This document shows, in pieces, positions 10,404 through 20,719 of a stretch of DNA of 64,000 bases. The DNA is from Actinoplanes lutulentus (lineage in GTDB: Bacteria; Actinomycetota; Actinomycetes; Mycobacteriales; Micromonosporaceae), in contig NZ_QLMJ01000006.1 in the NCBI RefSeq assembly GCF_003259845.1, forward strand, positions 62,001-126,000, read 5' to 3'. The position numbers and the translations under genes are program-made. Each line of letters opens with the position of its first letter. Position 1 is the first letter of the stretch. The notes under the pieces are model-generated. The model was given only the letters and a program-made list of their open reading frames with translations. It had not been told where the DNA came from and ran no database searches.

Positions 10404-13328
10404 GTGACTACATTGCGCTACGGCATCCTAGGGCCACTCTCCGTCACCGTCGACGAGCAGAAGGTGGCAATTACGGCAGGGCGTGACCGCGTCGTGCTCG
10501 CGATGCTGCTGCTGCGACCCGGCCGGATCGTCGGCCCGGGTGAGCTCATCGAGGCGGTCTGGGGCGCCGACCCGCCGGCCACCGCGCGCGGCCAGCTGCA
10601 GACCTGCGTCTCACGGTTGCGCCGGGTGCTGCCGGCCGGCGTCATCCTCAGCGACCCGGCGGGGTACGGAATCCGGCCCGGCGAGGACGAGCTGGATGCC
10701 ACGGTCTTCCTGCGCCTGGTCGAGCAGGCGAGAGCCGCGGAGGATCCGGGGGCCGCGCGGCGGGCGTACAAGAAAGCTCTTGATCTTTGGAAGGGTGACG
10801 CCTGCGCGGAGATCGACGCGCCCGCGGTCCGCGCGGCGGCGGCCTCGCTGGACGAGCGTCGCGCGATGGCGGTGGAGGACTGGGCCGGCCTGGAGCTGGC
10901 CGCCGGGCAGGCCCGGGAGCTGCTCGGTGAGCTGGCCGGATGGGTCGAGCGGTTCCCGCTGCGGGAGCGGCTGCGCGGGCAGCTGATGACCGCGTTGGAT
11001 CAGGCCGGGCGCAAGGCCGACGCGCTCGCCGAGTTCCGCCGGACGCGCGATGTCCTCCGCGAGGAGCTGGGCATCGAACCCGGCCATGAGCTGCAGGAAC
11101 TGCACCGGAGCATCCTGGCCGGCACCGCGCGGAAAGCGGTCCGCTGCCTGCCCCGCACGGTCGGTGACTTCACCGGCCGGACCGCGCTGGTCGACCGGCT
11201 CCTCGCGCAGACCGAGACGGACGACCCGGCCGTGCTCGTCATCGACGGGATGGCCGGCAGCGGCAAGACCACTCTGGCGTTGCACCTCGCGACGGCGGCC
11301 GGCGAGCGGTTCCCGGACGCGCACCTCTACGTCGACCTGCGCGGTTACAGCGAGCAGCCGCCGGTCGAACCGGCCGCCGCGCTGATCGTGCTGCTCCGCC
11401 AGCTCGGCCTGGCGCCCGCCGACATCCCGCTCGACCCGGTGGACCGGATCGGGCTCTGGCGCACCGAGATGGCCCGCCGCAAGGTGCTGGTAGTGCTGGA
11501 CAACGCCGCCGGGAGTTCACAGGTCACCGACCTGCTCCCGTCCTCGCCCGGCAGCCTCACCCTGGTCACCACCCGGCGCCGGCTGGCCGGGCTGGACGGC
11601 GCCCGGGTCGAGTCGCTACCGCTGCTCGAATCCGGCGAGGCGGTGGCGCTGCTGCAACGGATCGCCGGTGACCGGGTGGCCGCCGAGCCCAAGGCGGCGG
11701 CCGAGGTGGTCCGGCGCTGCGGTGGCCTGCCCCTGGCGGTACGCCTGGCCGGCGCACGCCTGGTGCACCGGCCGCGCTGGCGGGTGGCCGACCTGCTGCT
11801 GCGGATGGGCGGGACCGCTCTGCCCGAGCTGGCCGCCGAGGACCGGACCGTGACCGGCGCTTTCTCGCTCACCTACCGCCAGCTGCCGGAGCTGCCGCGC
11901 GACGTGTTCCGCCTGCTCGGGATCCATCCCGGTGCGAGCTTCGACGCGCTCGCGGTCGCGGCCCTCGCCGGGATCTCCGAAGACGCGGCGGCCGGCGTGC
12001 TCGACGACCTGGTCGACGTGCACCTGGTGGACGAACCGGAACCGGGGCTGTTTAGGCTGCACGACCTGCTGCGGCAGTACGCCGGTGCGCTCGCCGGCGA
12101 GCTGCCGGCCGAGGAACGGCTGACCGCCCTGAACGGTGCGCTGGACTTCCAGCTGAACGCCCTCATCGCGGCCGCCTCGCCCGGCCACCGTGGCGTGCTG
12201 CTCGGCGACATCGGTGACCGCAAGCCCGAGCGGCCGGACCTGATGGACGCGCTCGGGGATCCGGGTGTCCGGCTCGAGCGGCAACGGCCCAACCTGGCCG
12301 CGTTCGTCGAGGCGGCCGCAGCCGCCGGGCTGCACGATTACACCTGGCAGATCGTCCGGGCCTCCTGGCCGGGGCTTTTCGTGCGCGCCTACATGGACGA
12401 CGTCCGGGACCTGCATCTGCTGGCGATGGAGAAGATCGAGCATTCCGGTGACCGATTCGCGATCGCCGTCACCGCGAACTATCTGGCCTCGGTGTACGCC
12501 CGGGCCGGCGAGCACGAGAAGGCCGAGCGGTACCTGCTGCAGTCCGCGCGGGTGCTCCAGGACCTCAACAAGGCCAGCAACGTGTACGCCAACCTGGGGA
12601 TGATCTACCGGCAGCAGGGCCGGTTCGCCGAGAGCGTCGAGGCGGTGCGGACCTGTTTCCGTCTCGCCACGCTGAGCAGGGGCTGGGCTGGCAAGGCCGT
12701 GTCGGCGTTCGCCGTCATCGCCGCCTCGCTGCACCGGCTGGGCCGGACCGGCGAGGCGCTGCATTACACCCATCTCCGGCTGATGTACGGCATCGAGACG
12801 AAGGATCGCGGCTCGATCGCGGGTTCGCTGCTGGCCGCGGGACGGTTCAAGTACGCGATGGGCACGATCGGAGTGGAACGGGCGCTGTACTACGTCACCG
12901 TGGCGATGCGCCTCGCCGAGCAGGCCGGGTTCCGGGCGGTTCTCGCCGACGCCAACAACGACCGGGCCCGATTGCTGCGTGACTCCGGGCGGTGTGCCGA
13001 GGCGGTGGCCGCGCATCAGCGAGCCCTGGACTTCGTGGTGGAGGCCCGGGACGCCCTGCACGAGTCGGAGTTCCGCAACGATTACGCGGACACCCTGCGG
13101 CTGTGCGGCGATGTCACGGCCGCCCGTGCCATGTACGGACACGCGCTCCGGATCGCCACGGCAGCGCGTCTCCCGTACCCGATGGCCCACGCACAGGCCG
13201 GGCTGGCCGCTTGCCTGGACCACGACGATCCGGAAGCCGTCAGGCTCCGGGCGAACGCATGTGAGCTTTTCAACCAGATGGGGATCACCACGATCGACGG
13301 CAGCGGCCGAATCGTCGAGAGAGGATGA
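10404..13328 (+). CDS. AfsR/SARP-family regulator with NB-ARC and TPR domains
   Basis: 974 residues from GTG at 10404 (G-rich Shine-Dalgarno just upstream). Order: OmpR-type winged helix DNA-binding domain (about 1-95, starting [11 protein letters not shown]), bacterial transcriptional activation domain (about 100-240), NB-ARC/STAND ATPase (about 250-530) with Walker [10 protein letters not shown] near residue 283 and Walker [10 protein letters not shown], then winged-helix and TPR-type helical repeats (about 560-960). AfsR-like proteins activate secondary metabolism or development genes after nucleotide-dependent oligomerisation. It lies 4 bp upstream of fumC with no biosynthetic cluster visible, so its target may be the neighbouring metabolic gene or may lie elsewhere. 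Confidence 0.92.
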   Translation: MTTLRYGILGPLSVTVDEQKVAITAGRDRVVLAMLLLRPGRIVGPGELIEAVWGADPPATARGQLQTCVSRLRRVLPAGVILSDPAGYGIRPGEDELDATVFLRLVEQARAAEDPGAARRAYKKALDLWKGDACAEIDAPAVRAAAASLDERRAMAVEDWAGLELAAGQARELLGELAGWVERFPLRERLRGQLMTALDQAGRKADALAEFRRTRDVLREELGIEPGHELQELHRSILAGTARKAVRCLPRTVGDFTGRTALVDRLLAQTETDDPAVLVIDGMAGSGKTTLALHLATAAGERFPDAHLYVDLRGYSEQPPVEPAAALIVLLRQLGLAPADIPLDPVDRIGLWRTEMARRKVLVVLDNAAGSSQVTDLLPSSPGSLTLVTTRRRLAGLDGARVESLPLLESGEAVALLQRIAGDRVAAEPKAAAEVVRRCGGLPLAVRLAGARLVHRPRWRVADLLLRMGGTALPELAAEDRTVTGAFSLTYRQLPELPRDVFRLLGIHPGASFDALAVAALAGISEDAAAGVLDDLVDVHLVDEPEPGLFRLHDLLRQYAGALAGELPAEERLTALNGALDFQLNALIAAASPGHRGVLLGDIGDRKPERPDLMDALGDPGVRLERQRPNLAAFVEAAAAAGLHDYTWQIVRASWPGLFVRAYMDDVRDLHLLAMEKIEHSGDRFAIAVTANYLASVYARAGEHEKAERYLLQSARVLQDLNKASNVYANLGMIYRQQGRFAESVEAVRTCFRLATLSRGWAGKAVSAFAVIAASLHRLGRTGEALHYTHLRLMYGIETKDRGSIAGSLLAAGRFKYAMGTIGVERALYYVTVAMRLAEQAGFRAVLADANNDRARLLRDSGRCAEAVAAHQRALDFVVEARDALHESEFRNDYADTLRLCGDVTAARAMYGHALRIATAARLPYPMAHAQAGLAACLDHDDPEAVRLRANACELFNQMGITTIDGSGRIVERG

Positions 13329-13332
13329 AACC

Positions 13333-14730
13333 GTGACGACTGACGAGAGTGGCTTCCGGATCGAACGCGACACCATGGGCGAGGTCAAGGTTCCGGCGGA
13401 CGCGCTGTGGCGGGCGCAGACGCAGCGCGCGGTGGAGAACTTCCCGATCTCTGGGCGTGGGCTGGAACCGGCGCACATCCGGGCGCTGGCCCGGATCAAG
13501 GGCGCCGCGGCGCGGGCCAACACGAGCCTCGGGGTGCTGGAGAAAGACCTCGCCGACGCGATCGCGGCCGCCGCGGCGCAGGTCGTCGCGGGTGGTTACG
13601 ACGATCAGTTCCCGGTCGACGTCTTCCAGACCGGCTCGGGCACCTCGTCGAACATGAACGCCAACGAGGTGATCGCGACGCTCGCATCGCGCGACCTGGG
13701 CAGCGCGGTGCACCCGAACGACCATGTCAACGCGTCGCAGTCCAGCAACGACGTCTTCCCGTCGTCGATCCACCTGGCGGCGACCGAGGCGGTCAGCGCC
13801 GATCTGATCCCTGCTCTTCGTTTTCTGGAGGAGGCGCTTCGGGGAAAGGCGGCTGCTTGGGCAGATGTGGTCAAGAGCGGTCGCACCCACCTCATGGACG
13901 CCACGCCGGTCACCCTCGGCCAGGAATTCAACGGGTACGCGCAACAGGTCGCCAACGGCGTCGAGCGGCTCACCGCCACCCTGCCGAGGCTCGGTGAACT
14001 GCCGCTCGGCGGCACCGCTGTCGGCACCGGGGTGAACACGCCGCCCGGTTTCGCGCCCACGGTGATCGAGCTGCTCCGCGAGGAGACCGGTCTGCCGCTG
14101 ACCGAGGCACGCGACCACTTCGAGGCGCAGGGTGCCCGGGACGCGCTGGTCGAGGCGTCCGGCCAGCTGCGCGTGGTGGCCGTCGGCCTCTACAAGATCG
14201 CCAACGACATCCGCTGGATGGGCTCCGGCCCCCGGGCCGGCCTGCGTGAGCTGCGCCTGCCCGACCTGCAGCCCGGCTCGTCGATCATGCCGGGCAAGGT
14301 GAACCCGGTGGTGCCCGAGGCGGTACGCCAGGTCTGTGCGCAGGTGATCGGCAACGACGCGACGGTGGCCTTTTCCGGGACACAGGGCGACTTCGAGCTC
14401 AACGTGATGCTGCCGGTGATGGCCCGCAACCTGCTCGAATCGATCCGCCTGCTGGCCGCGGTCTCCCGCCAGTTCGCCGACCGGTGCGTCACGGGCCTGG
14501 AGGCGAACGTGGAGGTGGCCCGGGCGTACGCGGAAGGCTCGCCCTCGATCGTCACCCCGCTCAATCGGTACCTGGGGTACGACGAGGCCGCCGCGATCGC
14601 GAAGCAGGCGCTCGCCACCGAGCGGACCATCCGCGAGGTCGTGATCGAACGCGGTCACGTGGTTTCGGGAAAGCTCACTGAGCAGCAGTTGGACGACGCT
14701 CTTGATGTGCTCCGTATGACCCGTCCGTAA
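13333..14730 (+). CDS. fumC: Fumarate hydratase class II
   Basis: 465 residues, GTG start at 13333, only 4 bases after the SARP stop and with a GAGAGG Shine-Dalgarno inside the SARP gene. Conserved superfamily signatures: [32 protein letters not shown] and the lyase signature [12 protein letters not shown]; the catalytic His is in GRTHLMDA and the serine in GSSIMPGK. Iron-independent, heat- and oxygen-stable TCA-cycle enzyme. Co-transcription with a SARP regulator is unusual. Confidence 0.96.
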   Translation: MTTDESGFRIERDTMGEVKVPADALWRAQTQRAVENFPISGRGLEPAHIRALARIKGAAARANTSLGVLEKDLADAIAAAAAQVVAGGYDDQFPVDVFQTGSGTSSNMNANEVIATLASRDLGSAVHPNDHVNASQSSNDVFPSSIHLAATEAVSADLIPALRFLEEALRGKAAAWADVVKSGRTHLMDATPVTLGQEFNGYAQQVANGVERLTATLPRLGELPLGGTAVGTGVNTPPGFAPTVIELLREETGLPLTEARDHFEAQGARDALVEASGQLRVVAVGLYKIANDIRWMGSGPRAGLRELRLPDLQPGSSIMPGKVNPVVPEAVRQVCAQVIGNDATVAFSGTQGDFELNVMLPVMARNLLESIRLLAAVSRQFADRCVTGLEANVEVARAYAEGSPSIVTPLNRYLGYDEAAAIAKQALATERTIREVVIERGHVVSGKLTEQQLDDALDVLRMTRP

Positions 14731-14779
14731 ATTGACTGACGTTCATCTTGTGTTGAGCGATGTTTCTCGATCTGATTCG

Positions 14780-14799
14780 TCCTAGTCCAAACACTAGGA
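14780..14799 (+). promoter_or_regulatory. Hairpin masking the subtilase ribosome-binding site
   Basis: TCCTAGT and ACTAGGA form a perfect 7-bp stem with a 6-base loop. The Shine-Dalgarno AGGAG of the following gene (14796-14800) lies in the right arm, 8 bases before the ATG. Pairing would hide the ribosome-binding site, so translation could be conditional. Confidence 0.45.
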
Positions 14800-14808
14800 G
14801 CGAATTCC

Positions 14809-16461
14809 ATGAGAAGACGCGTCATCACGGGGGCGGTCGTTACAGCGACCGGTCTGGCTTTCTTGACCGTCGTACCTGGTTCGGCCGTTGCCGAGCCAGG
14901 TAACGCGGTCGATTACACCGTCGTGGCCGCCGACGGCGCCTCGGCCGCGGAGGCCTCGGCCGCCATCAAGGCCGCCGGCGGCACGATCGTGACCGGCAAC
15001 GACTCGGTCGGCGTCTATCGGGTTACCTCGAAAGACACGAAATTCACTGCGAAAGCCATCAAGTCGGGTGCGCTGATCGGTGCTTCCGAGCGCCGGGCAA
15101 TCGGCCAGGCGCCGAATGGTCTGGAAAAGGTGGAGAAGACCGGGCATTCCGGAAAGGGTTCCTCGGCCAAGGGCCCGAAGCTGGACCCGCTGGACGACAA
15201 GCTCTGGGGTCTCAAGCAGATCCGTGCCGACAAGGCTCGCAAGATCGAGTCCGGCGAGCGGGGCGTGACCGTCGGCATCCTGGACACCGGTCTGGACGCG
15301 TCCAACCCGGACTTGGCGCCGCACTTCAGCACCAAGCTCTCCCGCAACTTCGCGCCGGACATCACCGACATCGACGGTCCGTGTGAGGTCGCGAGCTGCC
15401 TCGACCCGGTCGGCACCGACGACGGCGGGCACGGCACCCACGTGGCCGGCACGGTCGGCGCCGCGGCGAACGGCACCGGCATCTCCGGTGTCGCCCCGGA
15501 CGTCACGCTGGTCGAGCTCAAGGCCGGCCAGGACTCCGGCTACTTCTTCCTCGACCCGGTGGTCAACGGCCTCACCCACGCCGCTGACGTCGGCATCGAC
15601 GTGGTCAACATGTCGTTCTACGTCGACCCGTGGCTCTACAACTGCACGTCCAACCCGGCGGACAGCGCCGAGGACCAGGCGGAGCAGCGGGCCATCATCG
15701 CCGGCATGAAGCGGGCGCTGAACTACGCGCACCGCAAGGGTGTCACCCTGGTCGGCGCGCTCGGCAACAACCACGAGGACCTCGGCAAGCCGCGGACCGA
15801 CATCTCCAGCCCGGACTACGGCGCCGACCCGTACGAGCGTCCGATCGACAACAGCTCCTGCTGGGACCTGCCGGTCGAAGGCCCGCACGTCATCGGCGTC
15901 TCGTCGGTGGGCCCGTCGGGCAAGAAGGCCGACTTCAGCAACTACGGTCTTGAGCAGATCTCGGTCGCTGCCCCGGGTGGTTACGCCCGTGACGGCTTCG
16001 GCACCCCGACCTACAACACCCCGGGCAACCGGATCCTCTCCAGCTACCCGCTCAACGTGCTGATCGAGGAAGAGCTGGTGGACGCGGCCGGCAACATCCT
16101 GCCCGCCGGTGAGGGCCTGGTCTTCAAGGACTGCACGAAGGCCGGCAAGTGCGGGTACTACACGTACCTGCAGGGCACCTCGATGGCGTCGCCGCACGCC
16201 GCCGGTGTCGCCGCGCTGATCGTCAGCCGTTACGGCAAGACCGACTGGCGTCGTGGTGGCATCACCCTCGACCCGAACGTGGTCGAGAAGCAGCTCTACA
16301 AGTCGGCGGCCGAGCAGGCCTGCCCGACCCCGCGCCTGGTGAGCTACGCGAACGAGGGCCGCCCGGCCGAGTTCGACGCGCTCTGCGAGGGCAGCAAGCA
16401 GTTCAACGGGTTCTACGGATACGGCATCGTCGACGCCTATGCGGCGGTCGGCGGACGCTGA
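14809..16461 (+). CDS. Secreted subtilisin-like serine peptidase (S8)
   Basis: 550 residues. Signal peptide MRRRVITGAVVTATGLAFL... with likely cleavage after AVA (about residue 28), then an inhibitor-like propeptide (about 35-95) and the catalytic domain. The triad is visible: Asp159 in GILDTGLD, His208 in GGHGTHVAG and Ser458 in GTSMASPH, with the oxyanion Asn in LVGALGNN. The cysteines (CEVASC, NCTS, SSCW, DCTKAGKC, QACP, LCEG) suggest disulfides, fitting an extracellular protease. There is no C-terminal anchor. Monocistronic, with a strong terminator after it. Confidence 0.93.
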   Translation: MRRRVITGAVVTATGLAFLTVVPGSAVAEPGNAVDYTVVAADGASAAEASAAIKAAGGTIVTGNDSVGVYRVTSKDTKFTAKAIKSGALIGASERRAIGQAPNGLEKVEKTGHSGKGSSAKGPKLDPLDDKLWGLKQIRADKARKIESGERGVTVGILDTGLDASNPDLAPHFSTKLSRNFAPDITDIDGPCEVASCLDPVGTDDGGHGTHVAGTVGAAANGTGISGVAPDVTLVELKAGQDSGYFFLDPVVNGLTHAADVGIDVVNMSFYVDPWLYNCTSNPADSAEDQAEQRAIIAGMKRALNYAHRKGVTLVGALGNNHEDLGKPRTDISSPDYGADPYERPIDNSSCWDLPVEGPHVIGVSSVGPSGKKADFSNYGLEQISVAAPGGYARDGFGTPTYNTPGNRILSSYPLNVLIEEELVDAAGNILPAGEGLVFKDCTKAGKCGYYTYLQGTSMASPHAAGVAALIVSRYGKTDWRRGGITLDPNVVEKQLYKSAAEQACPTPRLVSYANEGRPAEFDALCEGSKQFNGFYGYGIVDAYAAVGGR

Positions 16462-16481
16462 TCCTCATCTGTTGATCTTTG

Positions 16482-16513
16482 GAAGGCCGCCCCGCTGAGG
16501 TGGGGCGGCCTTC
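16482..16513 (+). terminator. Hairpin terminator
   Basis: GAAGGCCGCCCC pairs perfectly with GGGGCGGCCTTC around an 8-base loop, 21 bases after the subtilase stop; a short T-rich stretch follows. Confidence 0.85.
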
Positions 16514-16541
16514 TGCTATTTAGTGCCGGTACCCTTGTACG

Positions 16542-17951
16542 GTGACGCTGCGCTTGTATGACACCGCGACCCGATCGGTCCGGGATTTCGTCCCGATGAC
16601 CCCCGGTCAGGCGGGGATCTACCTGTGTGGTCTCACCGTGCAGTCTTCACCACACATCGGGCATCTCCGGTCCGCCGTCAACTACGACGTCCTGCGCCGC
16701 TGGCTGTTGCACACCGGCTTCGAGGTGACCTTCGTCCGCAACGTGACGGACGTCGATGACAAGATCCTGCAGAAATCGCAGGAGCAGAAACGTCCGTTCT
16801 GGGCCATCGCCTTCGAGAACCGTCTGCTGCTGGACCGTGACTACCGCTCGCTGAACGTTCTGCCGCCGACCTACGAGCCGCTGGCGACCGGGCACATCAC
16901 CGAGATGCACGCCTTGATCCAGTCGCTGATCTCCAGCGGTAATGCGTACGCCGCCGAGGGCGGTGACGTGTATTTCGATGTGTCGTCGTTCCCGGAGTAC
17001 GGCGCTTTGTCCGGCCAGAAGCCGTCCGACATGCGCTCTGCCGGTGACGCTCCCGACCGCCACAAGAAGGACGCGCGAGACTTCGCGCTCTGGAAAGGCG
17101 TCAAGGAGACCGAACCCGATGACGCCACCTGGCCCTCGCCCTGGGGCAGGGGCCGGCCCGGCTGGCACATCGAGTGCTCCGCGATGGCCCGGCGTTACCT
17201 GGGTGACGAGTTCGACATCCACGGTGGCGGCCTCGACCTGACCTTCCCGCACCACGAGAACGAGATCGCCCAGTCCAAGGCGGCCGGCCTCGGTTTCGCC
17301 CGTTACTGGGTGCACCACGCGCTGCTCAACCTCGGCGAGTCCAAGATGAGCAAATCGCTGGGTAACGTGATCGACCTGGACTCGCTGGTCGAGTCCGGCA
17401 TCCGCCCGGTCGAGGTGCGCTACTACCTGGCCTCCCCGCACTACCGCTCCCGGATCGACTACTCCGAGGAGGCGCTGCGCGAGGCCGCCGTGGCGTACCG
17501 CCGGATCGAGGGGTTCGTGCAGCGCTCCGTCGAGGTGGTCGGCCCCGGCCGGCCCAAGACGGTGCCGCCCGCGTTCGCCGACGCGATGCACGACGACCTG
17601 AACACCTCGGCCGCGCTCGCCGTCGTGCACGACACGATCCGTGAGGGCAACACCGCGCTCGCCGCCGGCGACGAGGCCGGGATCCGGGGCGCGCTCACCG
17701 CGGTCCGGGCCATGCTGGGTGTGCTCGGGATCGACCCGCTCGACCCCGCGTGGGACAACAGCGGCGAGAACGGCAACGACCTGAAGCCGGTGGTCGACGG
17801 ACTCGTCGCCCTGGCACTGGAACAGCGGGCTCAGGCCCGCGCACGGAAAGACTGGGCTGCCGCCGACTCGGTGCGGGACCAGCTCAAGAACGCGGGTATT
17901 CAGGTGGAGGACACTCCGACCGGGCCGCGCTGGACGGTAGGAGAGCACTGA
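16542..17951 (+). CDS. cysS: Cysteinyl-tRNA synthetase
   Basis: 469 residues, GTG start. Class I signatures: SSPHIGHLR (HIGH, about residue 36), ESKMSKSLG (KMSKS), and the zinc ligands in [13 protein letters not shown] and FPHHENE. It charges tRNA-Cys with cysteine. Homologues called MshC (mycothiol ligase) are shorter and lack the C-terminal anticodon-binding part that is present here. The TGA overlaps the rlmB ATG by one base, the classical actinobacterial cysS-rlmB pair. Confidence 0.96.
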   Translation: MTLRLYDTATRSVRDFVPMTPGQAGIYLCGLTVQSSPHIGHLRSAVNYDVLRRWLLHTGFEVTFVRNVTDVDDKILQKSQEQKRPFWAIAFENRLLLDRDYRSLNVLPPTYEPLATGHITEMHALIQSLISSGNAYAAEGGDVYFDVSSFPEYGALSGQKPSDMRSAGDAPDRHKKDARDFALWKGVKETEPDDATWPSPWGRGRPGWHIECSAMARRYLGDEFDIHGGGLDLTFPHHENEIAQSKAAGLGFARYWVHHALLNLGESKMSKSLGNVIDLDSLVESGIRPVEVRYYLASPHYRSRIDYSEEALREAAVAYRRIEGFVQRSVEVVGPGRPKTVPPAFADAMHDDLNTSAALAVVHDTIREGNTALAAGDEAGIRGALTAVRAMLGVLGIDPLDPAWDNSGENGNDLKPVVDGLVALALEQRAQARARKDWAAADSVRDQLKNAGIQVEDTPTGPRWTVGEH

Positions 17952-19075
17952 TGCCAGGAAATACTCACAACGCGAGCAAGCGCTCCACTTCCAAGAAGGG
18001 CGCCGCCATGGGCTCCGGCGGCAAGAACCGCGGGAGCCTCAAGGGCCGGGGCAAGACCCTGCCCGCCGACGAGCGCCCGTGGCACAAGGGTTACTCGGGC
18101 ACCGAGAAGCTGCCCGAGAAGACCGCCCGCAAGCAGGACAAAGAGCGCCGCGCCGCGGCAGCCGAGGGCCGGGCGCCCAAGATCGGCGCGCCGGGCACCA
18201 AGGACACCACCTGGGGCCGGGGCGGTGGCCGTGGCACGAGCATGACCCGGGCCACCGCCGCTGCTCGTGGCGGCCGGGCCTCCGGTCCGCGCGGTCCCCG
18301 GGTCGCACCGGGCCGCAAGTCCAACCCCACCAAGGAAGGCCCCGAGCTGCTGCTCGGCCGCAACCCGGTGGTCGAGGCGCTGCGTGCGCTGGTGCCGGCG
18401 ACCGCGCTCTACGTGGCGGTGGGCATCGACATCGACGACCGGATCACCGAGATCGTCCGGACCTCCGGCGACCGGGGCATCCCGATCCTGGAGATCAGCC
18501 GCAACGAGCTCGACCGGATGACCGGTGGCGTGCTGCACCAGGGCGTCGGCCTTCAGGTGCCGCCTTTCGCGTACGAGGACTTCGACGACCTCGTCGCGGC
18601 GTCGCTGGAGCAGACCGCCCCGCTGCTGGTCGCGCTCGACGGCATCACCGACCCGCGCAACCTCGGCGCCGTGATCCGCTCGGTCGCCGCGTTCGGTGGG
18701 CACGGCGTGTTCATGACCGAGCGGCGTGCGGCCGGGATCACCGCGACGGCGTGGCGTACCAGCGCCGGCGCGGCGGCCCGTGTGCCGGTCTCCCAGGTGG
18801 TGAACCTGACCCGTGCCATCAAGGCGGCGCAGAAGGCCGGGTTCATCGCGATCGGGCTGGACGCGGACGGTGAGACCGACCTGTACCAGCTCGAGGCGGC
18901 GGTCGGCCCGCTGCTCGTGGTGGTGGGCTCGGAGGGCCGTGGGCTGTCCCGCCTGGTCGGCGAGACCTGTGACCTGCGGGTCGGCATCCCGATGGCCTCC
19001 GACGTGGAGTCCTTGAACGCCAGCGTGGCGGCCGCGGTGACCCTCGCCGAGGTCAGCCGTCGCCGGCGGGCCTGA
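17951..19075 (+). CDS. rlmB: 23S rRNA 2'-O-ribose methyltransferase, TrmH/RlmB type
   Basis: 374 residues. A basic Gly/Lys/Arg-rich N-terminal extension (about 1-130) precedes the substrate-binding domain ([16 protein letters not shown]) and the SPOUT knot with its three motifs: [26 protein letters not shown] and [16 protein letters not shown]. RlmB methylates G2251 (E. coli numbering) of 23S rRNA using SAM. Coupled to cysS. The extension is typical of actinobacterial members and probably binds RNA. Confidence 0.93.
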   Translation: MPGNTHNASKRSTSKKGAAMGSGGKNRGSLKGRGKTLPADERPWHKGYSGTEKLPEKTARKQDKERRAAAAEGRAPKIGAPGTKDTTWGRGGGRGTSMTRATAAARGGRASGPRGPRVAPGRKSNPTKEGPELLLGRNPVVEALRALVPATALYVAVGIDIDDRITEIVRTSGDRGIPILEISRNELDRMTGGVLHQGVGLQVPPFAYEDFDDLVAASLEQTAPLLVALDGITDPRNLGAVIRSVAAFGGHGVFMTERRAAGITATAWRTSAGAAARVPVSQVVNLTRAIKAAQKAGFIAIGLDADGETDLYQLEAAVGPLLVVVGSEGRGLSRLVGETCDLRVGIPMASDVESLNASVAAAVTLAEVSRRRRA

Positions 19076-19078
19076 GGG

Positions 19079-20176
19079 CTAGAAATACGCGCGCAGGCGG
19101 TCGCCGTCCGTGAGGAACAGGCGGCCGCCCGCGACAGCCGGCGGGTAATGCTGGTCGCTCGGCATCCCGCCCTTCATCGCCCTGCCGGTCACCGCGTCGA
19201 CGATCGACAGCGGTGAGTCGATTCCGGACGGGCTGAACAGCAGGGCGCCCGCGCGTACCGGCTGGCCCGCCGCGTCCGGCAGGTGCACCGACCAGAGCTT
19301 GCGGCCGGTCCCCGCGTCGAGGCAGAGCACGCTGCGATAACGCGGCAGGTAAACCCGCTTGTCGTCGGCGGTCACGCCCGGCGACGGTACGTCGGACTTC
19401 CAGATCGTCGAGCCGTTCGCCGCGTTCACCGCGGCCAGGGCGCCGCCGGTGCCGCTGACGTAGAACCTGGTGCCGGCCGGGTCGCTGCCTACGGCGTACC
19501 AATTCTGTGTGGTCTGCCAGACGGTTCCGCCGGTCTTGATGTCCACGGCCCGGGCGCCGCTCTCGTTGGTGCGCAGCAGCAGCCGTCCGCCGGAGGAGAG
19601 CAGGCCGTCGCCCCGGGTCCCGGTGAGCCGCCACAGCCGGCCGCCGTCGCCGAGCCGGTAACCCGTGGTGCTGAGCGTGTAGTCCGGCCGGGTGTCGACC
19701 ACTGCCACACCCCGATCCACCACCATGTCCTGCGCCGGCCCGCCGATCGGGACCTCCCACAGCCGGGTTCCGGTCGTGGCGGAGAAGGCGGTCAGGAAGC
19801 TGCCCTGGCCGTCGCAGGTGTAGGTGAGCGTGACGATCTTGCCGTCGGCGATCGCCATCCGGGTGATCCCGCGGCGGACCAGCTTGGTGAACCAGCGCCG
19901 GGCGCCGGTCGCCGGGTCGAAAGCGGCGAAGCCTCCCGCCGCGCTGGAATAGACGTTGCCGCCCGCGATCAGCGGCTCCCGGCCGATTTCACACTCCGGT
20001 GAGCCGTGGGTCGGGATCTCCCACCGTTTGACGAGCTTCGACGGATCAAGGCCGTTTTCCAGCGGGTTGTAGAAGGTCGCGCCCGGGCCGTACCCGGGCT
20101 GAGTCCACTCGGACGGAGGTCCTGAGAGGGGCAGGGTCAGGACCGCGACAAGCGCGGTCACCAGTACGGAACTCAT
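19079..20176 (-). CDS. Secreted PQQ-like beta-propeller protein
   Basis: 365 residues. The signal peptide is short (MSSVLVTALVAVLTLPLSG). Repeated propeller blades are evident: AFDPATGARRW, AFSATTGTRLW, AVDIKTGGTVW, AVNAANGSTIW and CLDAGTGRKLW, which is the clearest blade set of the four propeller proteins in this window. Two cysteines near the N-terminus (ECEIG and YTCDG) may pair. No catalytic motif is evident; BamB-like scaffold or ligand-sensing functions are possible. Convergent with rlmB, separated by 3 bases. Confidence 0.8.
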   Translation of the reverse strand: MSSVLVTALVAVLTLPLSGPPSEWTQPGYGPGATFYNPLENGLDPSKLVKRWEIPTHGSPECEIGREPLIAGGNVYSSAAGGFAAFDPATGARRWFTKLVRRGITRMAIADGKIVTLTYTCDGQGSFLTAFSATTGTRLWEVPIGGPAQDMVVDRGVAVVDTRPDYTLSTTGYRLGDGGRLWRLTGTRGDGLLSSGGRLLLRTNESGARAVDIKTGGTVWQTTQNWYAVGSDPAGTRFYVSGTGGALAAVNAANGSTIWKSDVPSPGVTADDKRVYLPRYRSVLCLDAGTGRKLWSVHLPDAAGQPVRAGALLFSPSGIDSPLSIVDAVTGRAMKGGMPSDQHYPPAVAGGRLFLTDGDRLRAYF

Positions 20177-20263
20177 GCAAGATCAACGAGTGGAGCCCTC
20201 TTGCAGTGATCGCGCGGTTCCGCTGCGTATCGGACGCTTGCCGTATCGATTACGATCTCTGAG

Positions 20264-20719
20264 GTGTCGTCACGCCGGCCGTTGCCTGCCAAAGCCCGTG
20301 TCCTCGCTCTCGCCGCGGTGCTCGCCGCCGTACTCAGCCTGCTCCTGCCGTTGCTCGGGATCGCGTATCGGAATTTCACCGACATCGTCTACCTCGGTGA
20401 GGGCGCCGGAGGGCTGGTGGTCGCCGCTGATCTGGTCGTCACCACGCTGTTCCTGGCCGCTGCCTCGGCCGGCGTGCCCCGGCCGATCCGGGTGCTGACC
20501 TGGCCGTTCCTCGTGGTGTCGCTGATGCAGCTCGCGCTGGTCCTGCTCTACAGCTGGGCGGTTCTCACCGACGCCGATCGGCTGTACGGCGCCGGGCTGG
20601 CCGCGCTCACCGTCTCCGTGGTGGTGCGGGTGCCGGTCTTCGCCGCGTTGCGACAGTGGTGGCGGTCCGGAGCCGGGGCTGGGATCGACTCGGCGGCCGG
20701 CGGTGTGGCCCGTGGCTGA
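20264..20719 (+). CDS. Small integral membrane protein (four TM segments)
   Basis: 151 residues, GTG start. Hydrophobic segments lie at about 13-33, 48-70, 78-100 and 108-128 (LALAAVLAAVLSLLLPLLGIA, VVAADLVVTTLFLAA, WPFLVVSLMQLALVLLYSW, GLAALTVSVVVRVPVFAAL). Family not recognised. Its last 17 bases overlap the start of the Hsp70-WD40 gene, so the two are probably co-translated and may form one membrane-linked unit. Confidence 0.65.
   Translation: MSSRRPLPAKARVLALAAVLAAVLSLLLPLLGIAYRNFTDIVYLGEGAGGLVVAADLVVTTLFLAAASAGVPRPIRVLTWPFLVVSLMQLALVLLYSWAVLTDADRLYGAGLAALTVSVVVRVPVFAALRQWWRSGAGAGIDSAAGGVARG

Noticed and set aside
10404..14730. Secondary-metabolite cluster suggested by the SARP regulator
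   Set aside because: No polyketide, peptide, terpene or tailoring genes flank it; neighbours are housekeeping genes.
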